Origin: Pseudobdellovibrionaceae bacterium
Lineage (GTDB): Bacteria; Bdellovibrionota; Bdellovibrionia; Bdellovibrionales; UBA1609
NCBI GenBank assembly: GCA_020635055.1
Contig: JACKAN010000009.1
Location: 62,001-126,000, forward strand
Reading direction: 5' to 3'
Length of the DNA stretch: 64,000 nucleotides
The notes below the pieces were generated by a model that saw only the letters and a list, made by a program, of their open reading frames with translations, ran no database searches and was not told the origin of the DNA. The stretch's first letter is position 1, and the number at the start of each line of letters is the position of its first letter. The position numbers and the translations under genes are program-made. Below are positions 43,934-52,365 of the stretch, piece after piece.

Positions 43934-45289
43934 ATGTCAGATTTAAAATTTTCAGATCTCAAACTTATTGAAGCTATTCAAAATTCATTAAAAAAAATTG
44001 GATACGAAACACCCACTCCTATACAGGAACAAACCATACCCTTAGTACTTGGCGGCCATGATGTTTTAGGCATAGCGCAAACGGGAACTGGAAAAACTGC
44101 TGCCTTTTGTTTACCCATTATTAATCATCTAGAAACCAAGAAAATTCGCTTAGAACCTAGATTTCCACGAGCATTGATTTTAACTCCCACAAGAGAGTTG
44201 GCCATTCAAATTCACCAAAATTTAAATTCCTTAGGACAATTTTTAAAGCAAAGTTATTCAGTAATTTTTGGCGGTGTTGGCCAGGGAAATCAAGTTCGAG
44301 AGTTAAAGCAAGGTGTAGATGTTTTAGTTGCTACACCCGGACGCTTGTTAGATCTAATTGAACAAAAGTACATCCGATTAGACAAGATCGAGATTTTTGT
44401 TCTTGATGAAGCTGATAGAATGTTGGACATGGGTTTTTTAAAGGATATTAAAAAGCTACTTCCTCTTCTGCCCAAAAAACGACACAACTTATTTTTTTCT
44501 GCCACTATGCCAAGTGAAATTCAAAAATTAGCAAATACAATATTGAATCATCCCAAAATCGTGGAAGTTACCCCACAAGCTACAACTGTTAAAAAAATTG
44601 TTCAGACTGTAATGTATGTCGACAAAAAAAATAAAGTAAATCTTCTGGTTCGCCTACTTAAAGAGAGTAAAAAGCACAAAACACTGGTATTTGTTGAGAT
44701 GAAACATGTGGCCAATAAGGTGGTTGAGAAGTTAGAAAAGAATGGCATACGAGCTGTAGCCATTCACGGTAATAAAACCCAGGGCGCCAGACAAAGAGCG
44801 ATTCAAGATTTTACAAGTGGTAAAGTACAAGTCATGGTCGCCACCGACATTGCCTCCCGGGGTATTGATATCGAAGGTATAACTCATGTAATTAATTATG
44901 AACTTTCCAATATAGCTGAAAACTATGTCCACCGCATTGGCCGAACAGCAAGAGCTGGGGCCGAGGGCGTGGCCATTTCTTTAGTAACAGGGGATGAAAA
45001 ATCCTATTTAGTAAATGTCGAACGCACAATTAAACAAACCATAGCTGTAGATAAAGATCATCACTATCACAGCGAAGAAGCACTTAATGCTGAAGTTATG
45101 AAGGTGGGCCGGGCAAAAGCTAAACTTGAAGGCCACAGAAAAAGAGAAGCTCGTGAAGCTTTTCGCAAAAATCCAAGAAAGAAATTCAAATCATCCCAAG
45201 GCAATAAAGAAGAGGGTGCAAGATCACCTAAAAGACCTAGCCACTCGGGACCACGCAATAACTCTAGAAGATCCTCTGGTAATAAATAA
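43934..45289 (+). CDS. rhlE: DEAD-box ATP-dependent RNA helicase, RhlE-like
   Basis: A 451-residue RNA helicase. Q motif PTPIQEQTIP, motif I AQTGTGKTA, PTRELAIQ, motif II VLDEADRML, motif III SAT, motif V VATDIASRGIDIEGI, motif VI HRIGRTARAG. The C-terminal ~70 residues are basic and disordered, as in RhlE proteins binding ribosomal precursors. Starts at ATG 43934. Confidence 0.92.
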   Translation: MSDLKFSDLKLIEAIQNSLKKIGYETPTPIQEQTIPLVLGGHDVLGIAQTGTGKTAAFCLPIINHLETKKIRLEPRFPRALILTPTRELAIQIHQNLNSLGQFLKQSYSVIFGGVGQGNQVRELKQGVDVLVATPGRLLDLIEQKYIRLDKIEIFVLDEADRMLDMGFLKDIKKLLPLLPKKRHNLFFSATMPSEIQKLANTILNHPKIVEVTPQATTVKKIVQTVMYVDKKNKVNLLVRLLKESKKHKTLVFVEMKHVANKVVEKLEKNGIRAVAIHGNKTQGARQRAIQDFTSGKVQVMVATDIASRGIDIEGITHVINYELSNIAENYVHRIGRTARAGAEGVAISLVTGDEKSYLVNVERTIKQTIAVDKDHHYHSEEALNAEVMKVGRAKAKLEGHRKREAREAFRKNPRKKFKSSQGNKEEGARSPKRPSHSGPRNNSRRSSGNK

Positions 45290-45355
45290 TTAGCTTCTAA
45301 ATATTATATTTTTGTAATATTATTAAGATCAAAGATAAAATTATGGGAGAGTTCA

Positions 45356-45556
45356 ATGGAAAAGAATGAAGGAAATATTGATCGTATTGTACGGGTGACT
45401 GCCGGTGTAGCCATACTTTCGCTGGCTTTTATTGGCCCACAGACGCCATGGGCTTATATTGGTATAGTGCCTATCCTTACAGGAATGATGGGTTGGTGCC
45501 CCTTATATCGTGTATTTGGCATTAATACATGTGGCCTAAAAAAACCGAGCAAGTAA
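45356..45556 (+). CDS. DUF2892 (YgaP-like) membrane protein
   Basis: A 66-residue inner-membrane protein with NIDRIVRVTAGVAILSLAF and a second hydrophobic hairpin ending GWCPLYRVFGINTCG, the DUF2892 pattern. Good RBS (GGGAGAG). Two conserved cysteines near the C-terminus. Confidence 0.85.
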   Translation: MEKNEGNIDRIVRVTAGVAILSLAFIGPQTPWAYIGIVPILTGMMGWCPLYRVFGINTCGLKKPSK

Positions 45557-45629
45557 GCTTTACCACACCCTTCGAGGTCTTTTATAAACACAAAGTCGCA
45601 CTGCCAATGGTAAGTTAAGCTGGAAAGCC

Positions 45630-46106
45630 TCAGTGGAATTTGAAGTGGAATTTGTTGGGGTGGGATATTATTTTTAATGCGCCACCTGTGGTGATGAATT
45701 CAAATTCGTTGCTTTTTTGTGGAGCGAATTGATTGAACAACTCTGTTGCTTCTACGCCATCAATTTTAAATTCGGCAGTCTCGCCTATTAAATCAATTTT
45801 TGAATGACTACCACCCCTTAAAATAACTTGGCATTGCTTAATACCGGTAGACGGTCGATGAACACATGTGAGACTCCACTTTTCGTCAGAACTTTTAATG
45901 ATCTTACCTTCATCACCAGAGGGTCCCACCAATACGGGGGCAGTAATTAAATCGTAAAGAACATAGGGGTCGTAGTCTATCTCTCCTGTTTTACTATCCA
46001 CTCCTTGAATTAAAATTAAAGCCTGATCTGGCATAAATAAAGATCGTGTCGCCGCCTGAATTAAAGTGGTACTAAAAAGAATGGATAGTATCGTAATGAA
46101 TTTCAT
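45630..46106 (-). CDS. Secreted hypothetical protein
   Basis: A 158-residue protein with signal peptide MKFITILSILFSTTLIQA, a beta-rich body with two cysteines (LTCVHR, KQCQVIL) and a His/Phe-rich end. No known domain. ATG 46106 has GGGGAG six bases upstream. Confidence 0.6.
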   Translation of the reverse strand: MKFITILSILFSTTLIQAATRSLFMPDQALILIQGVDSKTGEIDYDPYVLYDLITAPVLVGPSGDEGKIIKSSDEKWSLTCVHRPSTGIKQCQVILRGGSHSKIDLIGETAEFKIDGVEATELFNQFAPQKSNEFEFITTGGALKIISHPNKFHFKFH

Positions 46107-46207
46107 TGATGGCTCCCCTCTTATTAACAAATAAAACTTTGCTATATTAAAATTAAGACATCAAAAAATTTAATGCTCAAAGCACTGTGCGTTGTTTGGG
46201 TTTTATT

Positions 46208-46305
46208 TATTGGATCAAAGTCCTAAATTTAATCCACTAGAAGTTCCCTGGGGCACTTCTACGACACCCTTTTCAAATATCCAAGCTGATACCAACTGAA
46301 AAGGG
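46208..46305 (+). repeat. 98-bp exact copy of the mtnA 3' end (partial duplicate)
   Basis: Identical over all 98 bases to 47373-47470. On the minus strand it encodes the last ~30 codons of MtnA with the stop codon, then diverges abruptly. It is a detached gene fragment 1165 bases from the true one. Confidence 0.95.
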
Positions 46306-46538
46306 AGTTTAAGCTTCATAATCTTGATGATGAGGTGGCTTGAGGCATTAGGTTGGGTTATGAGATTGTTCATATCAGTCGACAGTGTAGTTTAGTTTGA
46401 GGAAGCTTTGAGCGCATAATTTGGCAACAAATATGCATAGCTATTGACTGGAATATAATTTCTAAGCCGGAATCAGGATGTTTGCTTTTTAAAGACTATC
46501 ATCCTTTCATTTTATGGCAAACTGTAAAGGAGTTCGAC

Positions 46539-46862
46539 ATGATTTTTAAAAGATTAACCATTATTTTTTTCTTTTTATTTAGTATTTCAGCCTCTGCTAG
46601 CGAAGATTTGGCCTTGCGTATAGTCGCTTGCTCTGAGGCGAGTTCAGATTTTTCTGATTATAAGTCATGTACAAGTATCATGGTTGATAATCCAAATTTA
46701 ACAGCTGAAAAGATAATTCAGTGTGGTAAATCTTCTAGTTACAGTCTGTCTTTTGATGCATGTTTAATCAGGGCTACTTTTAAATCCGTCTCAGCTCAAA
46801 CAATAAAAACATGCGGAGAGAAACACACAATTTTAAAAAATTTTTCAGACTGCATTAAGTAA
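46539..46862 (+). CDS. Secreted protein with three C-x12-C repeats
   Basis: A 107-residue protein with signal peptide MIFKRLTIIFFFLFSISASA. Mature part has six cysteines in three pairs, each exactly C-x12-C (31/44, 62/75, 92/105), repeating every 30-31 residues: CSEASSDFSDYKSC, CGKSSSYSLSFDAC, CGEKHTILKNFSDC. Helical hairpins held by disulfides are likely (inference). ATG 46539 has AAAGGAG upstream. It lies between the two 98-bp copies of the mtnA end. Confidence 0.65.
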   Translation: MIFKRLTIIFFFLFSISASASEDLALRIVACSEASSDFSDYKSCTSIMVDNPNLTAEKIIQCGKSSSYSLSFDACLIRATFKSVSAQTIKTCGEKHTILKNFSDCIK

Positions 46863-47206
46863 GAAATATTAGATTAGAAAGAGAGCGATGGCCTAAAAGC
46901 ACACATTTTTGAGCAAGAAAGAAATTTTATAATTACAAAAGTATAATTGTGATGACGGGATAAGTTGGGAATATCTTATTGAATTAGAAAATATTTACAA
47001 AGTCTATGTCATCACTTTAAGTGGTTACTAAAAAAACAATTTTAATTCATCATACAATCGAACAATAAATCCTACATTAATCTAATCAAAGTCCAGAGTG
47101 ACACATTCACCGAGGGTTTAAAGTGACAGATTGAATGAGATACTTCATCTATTTGATATTATTTATAGTTAGATATTAAACTGTCCCTACTTAATTTTGA
47201 TTTTAA
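46863..47206. other. Non-coding stretch inside the duplicated-end cassette
   Basis: 344 bases between the C-x12-C gene and the antitoxin relic. I see no convincing gene, terminator or RNA; it is AT-rich with many stops in all frames. Confidence 0.4.
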
Positions 47207-47299
47207 TTAGTGAGCTTCCCCAATGTCTACAGCTTCCCGTGCAGAAAAGATCCTACTTGGAAACTCTTTTTTGATAAGCTCTATGGCGCTTGCCTTCAT
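47207..47299 (-). pseudogene. AbiEi/DUF6088-like antitoxin remnant (N-terminus only)
   Basis: 30 codons from an ATG at 47299, encoding MKASAIELIKKEFPSRIFSA then REAVDIGEAH and a stop. This resembles the first winged-helix residues of DUF6088/AbiEi-type antitoxins (FSAREAVDIG near the fold start), but the rest is gone. A 50-base palindrome overlaps its start. Confidence 0.35.
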
Positions 47300-47347
47300 G
47301 TAACTATCCTATGTCATTCTATAGAGAGTGACATAGTTTAGTTACAT
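47298..47347. promoter_or_regulatory. 50-base interrupted palindrome (operator-like)
   Basis: ATGTAACTA and CTATGTCA are mirrored exactly by TGACATAG and TAGTTACAT around a 12-base centre, with one 2-base mismatch. It overlaps the start of the antitoxin relic, the usual place of an autoregulatory operator, and ends 25 bases before the mtnA-end repeat. Confidence 0.55.
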
Positions 47348-47372
47348 AGGTGCATTATTCTACTTATACTCA

Positions 47373-47470
47373 TATTGGATCAAAGTCCTAAATTTAATCC
47401 ACTAGAAGTTCCCTGGGGCACTTCTACGACACCCTTTTCAAATATCCAAGCTGATACCAACTGAAAAGGG
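47373..47470 (+). repeat. 98-bp repeat, right copy (mtnA 3' end)
   Basis: The authentic copy: positions 47380-47470 are the last codons and stop of mtnA, the first 7 bases are downstream of it. Exact match to 46208-46305. Confidence 0.95.
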
Positions 47471-48402
47471 GTTACATCAAAGGCAGGATTGTAAACTTCA
47501 CTTCGTATGGGTGCCCAGATGATCTCACCAAAAAAACCACTAACACCACGGACTTCGCGCGCATTGCGCATTTCTATAGGAATGTCCTGACCATTCTTAC
47601 AAGAAAAATCTATAGTGGTGTAGGGGGCTGCACAATAAAAGGGAATCCTGTGATAAAATGAAGAAACAGCCAAACTGTAAGTTCCTGTCTTGTTTGCAAA
47701 ATCGCCATTTGTAGCAATGCGATCGGCACCCACAATTACTTTGTTAATCTTACCCTTGGCCATAAGGCTAGCTGCCATATTGTCGCAAATTAATGTGTAG
47801 GGAATTCCACACTTTTCCAATTCCCAAGTGGTTAATCGTCCTCCTTGTAATAGGGGTCGAGTTTCATCCACAAATACATGGATGTTTTTTCCATTCTCAA
47901 ATGCCTTTTTAATTACACCCAATGCTGTACCTGAACCTGCAGTAGCTAAGCCCCCTGTATTGCAGTGGGTGAGAACATTATCTCCATCAGCAATTAATTT
48001 TTCACCATGGGTACTAATTCGCTCGCACAACTCAATATCTTCTAAAAAAAACTGCTCGGCTTTTGACACAATTTCTTTTAAATTGAAACCATTTTCAAAT
48101 TTTGTAAGTTTATCTATGGCAAACATCAGGTTTACAGCCGTGGGTCGAGAAGAACGCAAATCTTCTGCGGCATTTAGAAATTCGGTTTCACTGGCTCCCT
48201 CTAAAGCAAATTTTGCTAATGATAAAGCGGCGGCAACACCAATTAGCGGAGCCCCCCTGACTTTTAATTTTTTTATTGCTTCCACCATTTCACTAGGTTT
48301 GTGAATCTCGATCCACTCTTCTTTTAAAGGTAATAAACATTGATCTAAAATTTTTAAAGTTTGATTTTCATATGAAATAGAAAGTCCCTTCAAATTTTTC
48401 AC
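47380..48402 (-). CDS. mtnA: Methylthioribose-1-phosphate isomerase
   Basis: Converts 5-methylthioribose-1-phosphate to the ribulose form; the family also takes 5-deoxyribose-1-phosphate. 340 residues of the eIF2B-like family: LKVRGAPLIGVAAALSLA, SSRPTAVNLMFAID, VLTHCNTGGLATAGSGTALG (catalytic Cys), VDETRPLLQGGRLTTWEL, VIVGADRIATNGDFANKTGT (catalytic Asp). Start overlaps the aldolase stop by 4 bases. Its 3' end is duplicated 1.2 kb downstream. Confidence 0.94.
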   Translation of the reverse strand: MKNLKGLSISYENQTLKILDQCLLPLKEEWIEIHKPSEMVEAIKKLKVRGAPLIGVAAALSLAKFALEGASETEFLNAAEDLRSSRPTAVNLMFAIDKLTKFENGFNLKEIVSKAEQFFLEDIELCERISTHGEKLIADGDNVLTHCNTGGLATAGSGTALGVIKKAFENGKNIHVFVDETRPLLQGGRLTTWELEKCGIPYTLICDNMAASLMAKGKINKVIVGADRIATNGDFANKTGTYSLAVSSFYHRIPFYCAAPYTTIDFSCKNGQDIPIEMRNAREVRGVSGFFGEIIWAPIRSEVYNPAFDVTPFQLVSAWIFEKGVVEVPQGTSSGLNLGL

Positions 48403-49070
48403 AAAACAATGTCTCCCATTTTCTTTACAATTTCCTGACGAATATTTTTTAAAGCCAATAACTTAGGTTCGTCTAATAACGTAACTCCACCTAAACTATG
48501 AGCTAATGTAAGAATTTGCGCAGAATGCTCTAATCGCTCTATCCCGCGATGGGCTTCGGATAAATCCCGTCCCCAACACAAGGCTCCATGTCGGGCTAAA
48601 ATCATAACTTTGTTTTTGGGTAAAAAAGGTAATAAATTATCACCCATTTCCTTGGTTCCGGGTAAAGCAAAAGGAACAATAGGCACTTCGCCACAAGCCA
48701 ATATCAATTCCGACATGGCACCAATGGGTAACTCTTTCAAATTGGGATGAGAAATTGTCCAAGCGATGGCATAGGGAGGATGGGCATGAATCACCGCGCG
48801 TGCCTCTTGTGAGCTTTTATAAACTTGCAGATGCATGGCCATCTCGCTAGAGGGTATTCCATGTAAGATGTCCCCTTTAATGTTGATACAAGCCATATCC
48901 TCTGGCTCCATAAAAGCCTTCATAACACCAGAGGGAGTGATCCATATTTCTTCGTCGCTTATGCGGTAGCTGATATTGCCATCTGCTGCCGCTAACATAT
49001 TTTTTTTATGTAACTTCTTACATATTTTTACAATTCGTTTTTTGAGATTGCTTTTACTGTCATCACTCAT
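48399..49070 (-). CDS. Class II aldolase (MtnB / DHAP-shunt aldolase type)
   Basis: A 223-residue zinc aldolase-fold protein of the fuculose-1-phosphate aldolase/MtnB family: ADGNISYRI, WITPSGVMKAFMEPEDM, SSEMAMHLQVY (catalytic Glu), VIHAHPPYA and ARHGALCWG (zinc His). Overlaps mtnA by 4 bases, so its substrate is probably 5-methylthio- or 5-deoxy-ribulose-1-phosphate. Whether it dehydrates (MtnB) or cleaves to DHAP plus aldehyde cannot be read from sequence. Only 15 bases separate its ATG from the divergent Rsm22-like ATG. Confidence 0.82.
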   Translation of the reverse strand: MSDDSKSNLKKRIVKICKKLHKKNMLAAADGNISYRISDEEIWITPSGVMKAFMEPEDMACINIKGDILHGIPSSEMAMHLQVYKSSQEARAVIHAHPPYAIAWTISHPNLKELPIGAMSELILACGEVPIVPFALPGTKEMGDNLLPFLPKNKVMILARHGALCWGRDLSEAHRGIERLEHSAQILTLAHSLGGVTLLDEPKLLALKNIRQEIVKKMGDIVL

Positions 49071-49085
49071 CTAGGATTCACCTTA

Positions 49086-50147
49086 ATGAAAATTGCATTT
49101 CCAGAGAAATATACTAAAATCATTGAAAAGCTATTGAGTCAATTTGCTTATCAATTAAATGACAGTCAAAAATTGGCGACAGCTGTACTAGAGCTGTCTG
49201 ATATTTATAACTCTCGCCAAATCCCTAGTAATATTTGGAAAAAACCCAATTGGGTTGCTGCTTACTTGGTTTACTTTTTTCCATTGAATTATTTGCGCAG
49301 TTTAAGAGCCCTTCTGTTTTGCAAACAAGTGAATTTTGCTAATATAACTACTGAATGGTGGGAATTGGGCAGTGGTTGTGGAGCTACATTTTTTGCCTAT
49401 TTAGATCACGCACCCAAGCTGACTTTTAAAAAAGCCAATTTTCTGGAGTCATCAACTCAAGCTAATGAAATTATGAAAAAAATATGGAATGAACTTCCTG
49501 AAAGTCATTCTATAAAAGTTCACTGGCATCATGAGACCTCTGCCTTTTTAGATCCTAGTGGAGACTCTATGTTTGTTGCTAGTTATTCCTTGAGTGAAAA
49601 TTCTCAAATTCCCACTTGGGCCTATAACTGTAGGCACTTGCTTATTCTTGAACCTTCTCTCCAAGAGGAATCAAGAAAACTTATGAATTTAAGACAACAT
49701 TTCTTATCTAAAAAATTTCATGTTTGGGCCCCCTGCACCCACCAAGAGGCCTGTCCCCTGCTTACACATTCTCGTCAAGACTGGTGTTTTGACCGCTTTT
49801 TTATTGAAATGCCCGACTGGTTTTTGCGCTTAGAGGATAAGTTGCCTATGAAAAATCGCAGTCTCACATATAGTTACTTGGCCATGTCCAAAGAAACTCC
49901 TCCTTTATTTTCCGATTGGGGAAGACTGATCGGCGATACTTTAAAGGAAAAAGGAAAAACTCGTCAGGCCTACTGTCGCAACTCTCAACGGGAATTTTTA
50001 TCCTGGTTAAAAAAAGAGGGCGAAACGCCTTTACTACCTAGAGGGCATTTATTGCGTTTATCGTCGTCAGTGAAGAAAGGCAATGAGTTACGTCCGCCCC
50101 TAGATGAGCTTGAAATTCTTGACCTTGAAAGGCCTTTTTCTCTTTAA
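49086..50147 (+). CDS. Rsm22-family ribosomal small-subunit methyltransferase-like protein
   Basis: A 353-residue SAM-methyltransferase-fold protein: motif I-like WWELGSGCGATFFAY, acidic LESSTQANEI, LLILEPSLQEESRKLMNLR, and the family cysteine cluster APCTHQEACPLLTHSRQDWC, which in mitochondrial relatives binds an iron-sulfur cluster. SYLAMSKE and the late YCRNSQRE also fit. Its last 110 bases overlap the convergent radical-SAM gene. ATG 49086 gives the full N-terminus. Confidence 0.78.
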   Translation: MKIAFPEKYTKIIEKLLSQFAYQLNDSQKLATAVLELSDIYNSRQIPSNIWKKPNWVAAYLVYFFPLNYLRSLRALLFCKQVNFANITTEWWELGSGCGATFFAYLDHAPKLTFKKANFLESSTQANEIMKKIWNELPESHSIKVHWHHETSAFLDPSGDSMFVASYSLSENSQIPTWAYNCRHLLILEPSLQEESRKLMNLRQHFLSKKFHVWAPCTHQEACPLLTHSRQDWCFDRFFIEMPDWFLRLEDKLPMKNRSLTYSYLAMSKETPPLFSDWGRLIGDTLKEKGKTRQAYCRNSQREFLSWLKKEGETPLLPRGHLLRLSSSVKKGNELRPPLDELEILDLERPFSL

Positions 50148-51048
50148 AACGATCCAAGACATATTGATAGGAAGCCATTTTATTTGCCACCCATTGCGGA
50201 GCAACGAGTTCATCATGGCGACTGGCCACCGCAGTTAAACGATGAACAGAAATTTGTGGATTAAGGTTTATTAAGTAATCTATGATTTTGTCTGCGTATT
50301 CTTCCCTGGAAATGGGTTCAAAAATACCTGCCTTATATTCTAACTCTAGAGGTGTATTTTTTAATACGTGTAAGTTGTGTAATTTTACATTGTCTACAGG
50401 TAATTGATTAGTTAGATGTGCGTATTCTAAAATTTGTTGTTGTGTCTCACCGGGCAAACCAAACATAAGATGAATTCCCAAATCAATGTTTGGACATGAC
50501 TTTCGAATGCGAAATATAGATTGAATAGATTTTTTAGCAGTATGCCCTCTGTGCATCCATAGAAGTTGTTTTTCATTAAAACTTTGCACGCCCAACTCAA
50601 CACCAACAAAGGTCTTCTCGCTCAATTTCTGCCAAAGCTCTAACACAGCATCAGAAATGCAATCGGGACGAGTGCCAATTACAATTCCCACTACATCATC
50701 ATACTTTAGAGCGGTATTAATTTGTTGTTCTAACAACTGAGTCTTTGCAAAAGTATTTGTATAAGCTTGAAAATATACTAAAAATTTATGAGCTTTGTAA
50801 CGTTTGCGCAAATGTTCACGGTTTCTTTCGATTTGGTCAATTAAATGTTGTTCTCTGATTTCTGGATAGGCCGCTGAACCCCATTCGTCGCAAAAATTGC
50901 AAACTTTCATGCCCTTCAAGCCCTCGCGATTAGGACATGTGGTGGCTGTACTTACTGGAACTTTCCAAACTTTAGCACCAAATTTTCTTTGGTAGAACAA
51001 ACTTATGGGAAAATAGGGCAAGCCTTGCCAGTCCTGAGGTATTAACAT
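50038..51048 (-). CDS. YhcC/TIGR01212-family radical SAM protein
   Basis: A 336-residue radical SAM enzyme. It opens PYFPISLFYQRKFGAKVWKV, binds its cluster through CPNREGLKGMKVCNFC, and has AYTNTFAK, GTRPDCI and LGVQSFNEK as in YhcC. Function of the family is not settled. The C-terminal tail runs 110 bases into the opposite-strand Rsm22-like gene. Confidence 0.85.
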   Translation of the reverse strand: MLIPQDWQGLPYFPISLFYQRKFGAKVWKVPVSTATTCPNREGLKGMKVCNFCDEWGSAAYPEIREQHLIDQIERNREHLRKRYKAHKFLVYFQAYTNTFAKTQLLEQQINTALKYDDVVGIVIGTRPDCISDAVLELWQKLSEKTFVGVELGVQSFNEKQLLWMHRGHTAKKSIQSIFRIRKSCPNIDLGIHLMFGLPGETQQQILEYAHLTNQLPVDNVKLHNLHVLKNTPLELEYKAGIFEPISREEYADKIIDYLINLNPQISVHRLTAVASRHDELVAPQWVANKMASYQYVLDRFKEKKAFQGQEFQAHLGADVTHCLSSLTTINAINAL

Positions 51049-51595
51049 AGGACCTATCTAGACAATCTTGTGCAAAATAGCAAGATATGAGAGTCGTAGG
51101 AATAATCTTTATATAGCAATTGGTTTCAAGCATGCTTGCTGTTATATATGTTTAAATTCATATGAAATACAAATTAGACGGTTTTAAAGTCTAAATAATC
51201 TATTTCAGTTACTTTGAAAAAGATAAGGGATTTCAATGAATTCGAGATTTGGCTTTTCCAAAATCACTTGAGAGAATTTGGGAAAGCTAATAAACTCACA
51301 AAAATTAAAGGGCGTAGTAAAAAAATAAAACTATTGATTTGATTAGTTTTGTAATCATGAATTAATCTTAGTAAGAGAAGTGGTCATGAAAATTAGAATT
51401 CTTCCTAACAATTACTTTCTAGTTAACAAAGGATTTTTGGAAAGTAATTTCGCGTTCATTCATTACAGCAAGTCCATCAAAGTAACCAAATTGATTACAA
51501 AATGTTCTCGGTATTTGTTTGAAACACTTTCGCATTTCTAATAAAGCTTTGCATTTCAAACTTATACCAAAACATTCTAATTTTCCGAGAAAATT
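51049..51595. other. Intergenic region with a weak 51-codon ORF
   Basis: 547 bases without a clear gene. On the plus strand, 51386-51541 could encode 51 residues (MKIRILPNNYFLVNKGFLES onward) after a weak AAGAGAAG site, and a TTG-started frame around 51212-51343 encodes about 40 basic residues. Neither resembles anything I know. No terminator or RNA recognised. Confidence 0.35.
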
Positions 51596-52249
51596 TTAAT
51601 TTGAATATCTATTTAAAATTGAAAGTGCCTTTGAACAAGTGTGACTCAACCAATTTCTCCTTTTTTCTTTTAAGTTTTTTCTTAGTGATATTCTCTTGCC
51701 AGTTTCATAAGTCATATTTATTTCATGCATCAGAGTATCAATTTTAAGAGTCAGCTCAATATATTCATATTTTTCTGAAAAACGTTTCATACTAAAAAGA
51801 GTTGGTACTATTGCAATACTACTACTCTCAAAGAGTATATTTCTCAAAGCCTTGCCTTGATTGAATTTAAAACTTCTAAGGGTCTGTTCAACTAATAAAT
51901 TATATGTAAAATATAGAATCAACTTTGCGTTTTTGGTACCAATTTTTAATTCCTCAATTGAATCTAAAATTGCTATTGAAACTCTCAACTCTCCACCATC
52001 TCTGGTTGACCAATCTTCAACTAATTCTTCCACTAAAGCTGTTAGGCTTTTATTCATTCTATTGGAAGACATTTCCTTGTCTGTAATAAACAGAAGTGTT
52101 CTAAACACCTCCTCATGAATGTTTTTGTTTATCCAGGCAGTATGCTCACCATCCAAGCCGTATACGCCTATCCCAATAGCTAAACTGGTTTGAGGAAAAA
52201 CGAATAAATTAAAAATTATAAATATAATCAATATGTTATTAGGCTTCAT
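51596..52249 (-). CDS. Secreted hypothetical protein divergent from LysR
   Basis: A 217-residue protein with signal peptide (NNILIIFIIFNLFVFPQTSLA) and a mostly helical body; one cysteine near the end (SHTCSKAL). No domain recognised. ATG 52249 has AAGGAG nine bases upstream. Its divergent LysR-type neighbour, 116 bases away, may control it. Confidence 0.6.
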   Translation of the reverse strand: MKPNNILIIFIIFNLFVFPQTSLAIGIGVYGLDGEHTAWINKNIHEEVFRTLLFITDKEMSSNRMNKSLTALVEELVEDWSTRDGGELRVSIAILDSIEELKIGTKNAKLILYFTYNLLVEQTLRSFKFNQGKALRNILFESSSIAIVPTLFSMKRFSEKYEYIELTLKIDTLMHEINMTYETGKRISLRKNLKEKRRNWLSHTCSKALSILNRYSN

Positions 52250-52365
52250 TTTAATCATCTCCTTACTCTTGTCTTGATAACACAACGTATAACATATGTT
52301 TTAAAATAAGCATATCTATTTAATTTAATTTCTATATATTAGATTTTATAATATTATATGTCTAA

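Noticed and set aside
47828..48304. 158-codon plus-strand frame opposite mtnA
   Set aside because: Antisense shadow of conserved mtnA; composition mirrors the mtnA codons.
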